From contig CAMBHH010000024.1 of assembly GCA_945866505.1 (NCBI GenBank), positions 1 through 24,998 of the forward strand: a stretch of DNA of 24,998 nucleotides. Direction: 5' to 3'. This DNA comes from Flavobacterium psychrophilum. GTDB lineage: Bacteria > Bacteroidota > Bacteroidia > Flavobacteriales > Flavobacteriaceae. Positions 24,321 through 24,998 of this stretch are shown one piece after another (position 1 is the first letter of the stretch; every line of letters starts with the position of its first letter). Under the pieces are notes generated by a model, which was not told the DNA's origin, did not search any database, and was given only the letters and a program-made list of their open reading frames with translations. A program made the position numbers and the translations under genes.

Positions 24321-24327
24321 CGGTTTT

Positions 24328-24998
24328 TTATTTATTTTCGATTCGTTTCAACATTTCTTCTGCATTTTTATTTTTTGTGTCAAATTCTAATGCTTTTTTT
24401 AAGTTAATAATCGCCAAATCTGTTTTTTTCATCTTGTCGAAACATTCTCCAATAAATGAATATGCACTTGAAATTGCAGTTGCATTTTTTGAATCAATTG
24501 TTGTACTTAACTCAAAAATTTTAATTGCGTCATCAAATCGATTTCTTCTCATTAAATATTTCCCAGTATTTATTAAATCTGAAACTTCATTTGAAAAATC
24601 ATATTTTTCTTTTTGAGTTGATTTAATTTGCTCATAAAATGAAATACCACTTTGAAAATTGTCTAACATTTTGCCTCTAATATCCAGATAAATTGATTTT
24701 TTGGGAATTGTAAAAGGTTTTTCGGCTAAAATATTCAATATTGATTCTGTAATTGAACCAAGTTTGAAATTTTGATTGTTGGTTATTAATACAATAATTG
24801 TTCTGTTTTTTGATTCGTAATAAATGTTTGATTCATAATTATTGCCAGAACCTTGATGAGAATGTTCTGTAATTTCATTATTTTCAGTAATTGTATTTCC
24901 TAAACTGGATTCAGAATTTTTGTCAAAACTTTTCGCAAGAATGGTTAAATAGTTTTTATTTACTATTTTCTTATTGTGCAAATTATTTACCCAATTAT
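24328..24998 (-). CDS. Serine hydrolase (beta-lactamase/class C PBP-like) with C-terminal TPR repeats, partial
   Basis: Only the C-terminal part is in the window; the frame stays open through base 24998 (reading ...NWVNNLHNKK), so the 5' end is beyond the edge and the TTG at 24979-24981 is not a real start. WVNNLHNKKIVNKNYL resembles the segment of class C beta-lactamase-like hydrolases around 'dl..W...l..gkils...l'. It is followed by SHQGSGNNY, where HxG would be the third active-site motif, and IYYESKNRTIIVLITNN, a typical closing strand pair. The last ~85 residues (LINTGKYLMRRNRFDDAIKIFELS onward) form two TPR-like helix pairs. Expected location is periplasmic; substrate unknown. The catalytic SxxK is outside the window, so activity cannot be judged. 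Confidence 0.75.
   Translation of the reverse strand, partial: NWVNNLHNKKIVNKNYLTILAKSFDKNSESSLGNTITENNEITEHSHQGSGNNYESNIYYESKNRTIIVLITNNQNFKLGSITESILNILAEKPFTIPKKSIYLDIRGKMLDNFQSGISFYEQIKSTQKEKYDFSNEVSDLINTGKYLMRRNRFDDAIKIFELSTTIDSKNATAISSAYSFIGECFDKMKKTDLAIINLKKALEFDTKNKNAEEMLKRIENK

Noticed and set aside
1-24998. tRNA, rRNA, CRISPR array, prophage or IS transposase genes
   Set aside because: Looked for on both strands by eye; no cloverleaf with a GTTCGAATC-type arm, no regularly spaced direct repeats and no transposase or phage proteins were found.

Overview
The window is AT-rich chromosomal DNA that looks like Flavobacterium or a close relative (Bacteroidota, Flavobacteriaceae). The signs are an OmpA-like porin with thrombospondin type 3 repeats, paralogue-rich cell-envelope proteins and peptidases, almost no Shine-Dalgarno sequences ahead of genes, and at several genes the Bacteroidota promoter form TTG-N17-23-TAnnTTTG. 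The gene content is mainly housekeeping and the order is ordinary. No prophage, CRISPR array, large defence island, rRNA or tRNA was seen.

Layout from left to right. (1) The start of a 23S rRNA uracil methyltransferase gene (rlmD, leftward, cut by the window edge). (2) A leftward cluster: small lipoprotein, aldo/keto reductase, uncharacterised membrane protein. (3) A 181-bp inverted-repeat element with an 8-bp target duplication. (4) A tightly packed leftward cysteine-biosynthesis operon: serine acetyltransferase, cysteine synthase, SGNH/GDSL hydrolase. (5) An OmpA/TSP3 outer-membrane protein, divergent from a secreted M1 metallopeptidase. (6) An LpxD-type acyltransferase and an alpha-glucan phosphorylase-family protein that lacks the usual PLP lysine. 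(7) prfB (release factor 2) with an intact programmed +1 frameshift and, upstream, a hairpin-containing candidate structured RNA. (8) Threonine aldolase, a VapBC-type toxin-antitoxin pair, a DUF1003 membrane protein and YbaB. (9) A secreted S9 oligopeptidase and a cystathionine beta-synthase-like PLP enzyme. (10) A leftward block of gcvT (glycine cleavage T-protein), a Prc/Tsp-like S41 protease and yebC. (11) A non-coding stretch with palindromes, then the C-terminal part of a serine hydrolase with TPR repeats that runs off the right edge.

Functional links: serine acetyltransferase and cysteine synthase are consecutive steps from serine to cysteine, and a CBS-like enzyme elsewhere in the window may work in transsulfuration. 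Threonine aldolase and GcvT both touch glycine/one-carbon metabolism, although they are not co-transcribed. OmpA, LpxD, the Prc-like protease and the secreted peptidases all concern the envelope.

The items most worth checking are the Lys-to-Thr change in the glucan phosphorylase homologue, the prfB frameshift with a perfect internal Shine-Dalgarno in a lineage that hardly uses them, the candidate structured RNA upstream of prfB, and the MITE-like element. I found no strong candidate for a wholly new multi-gene system.
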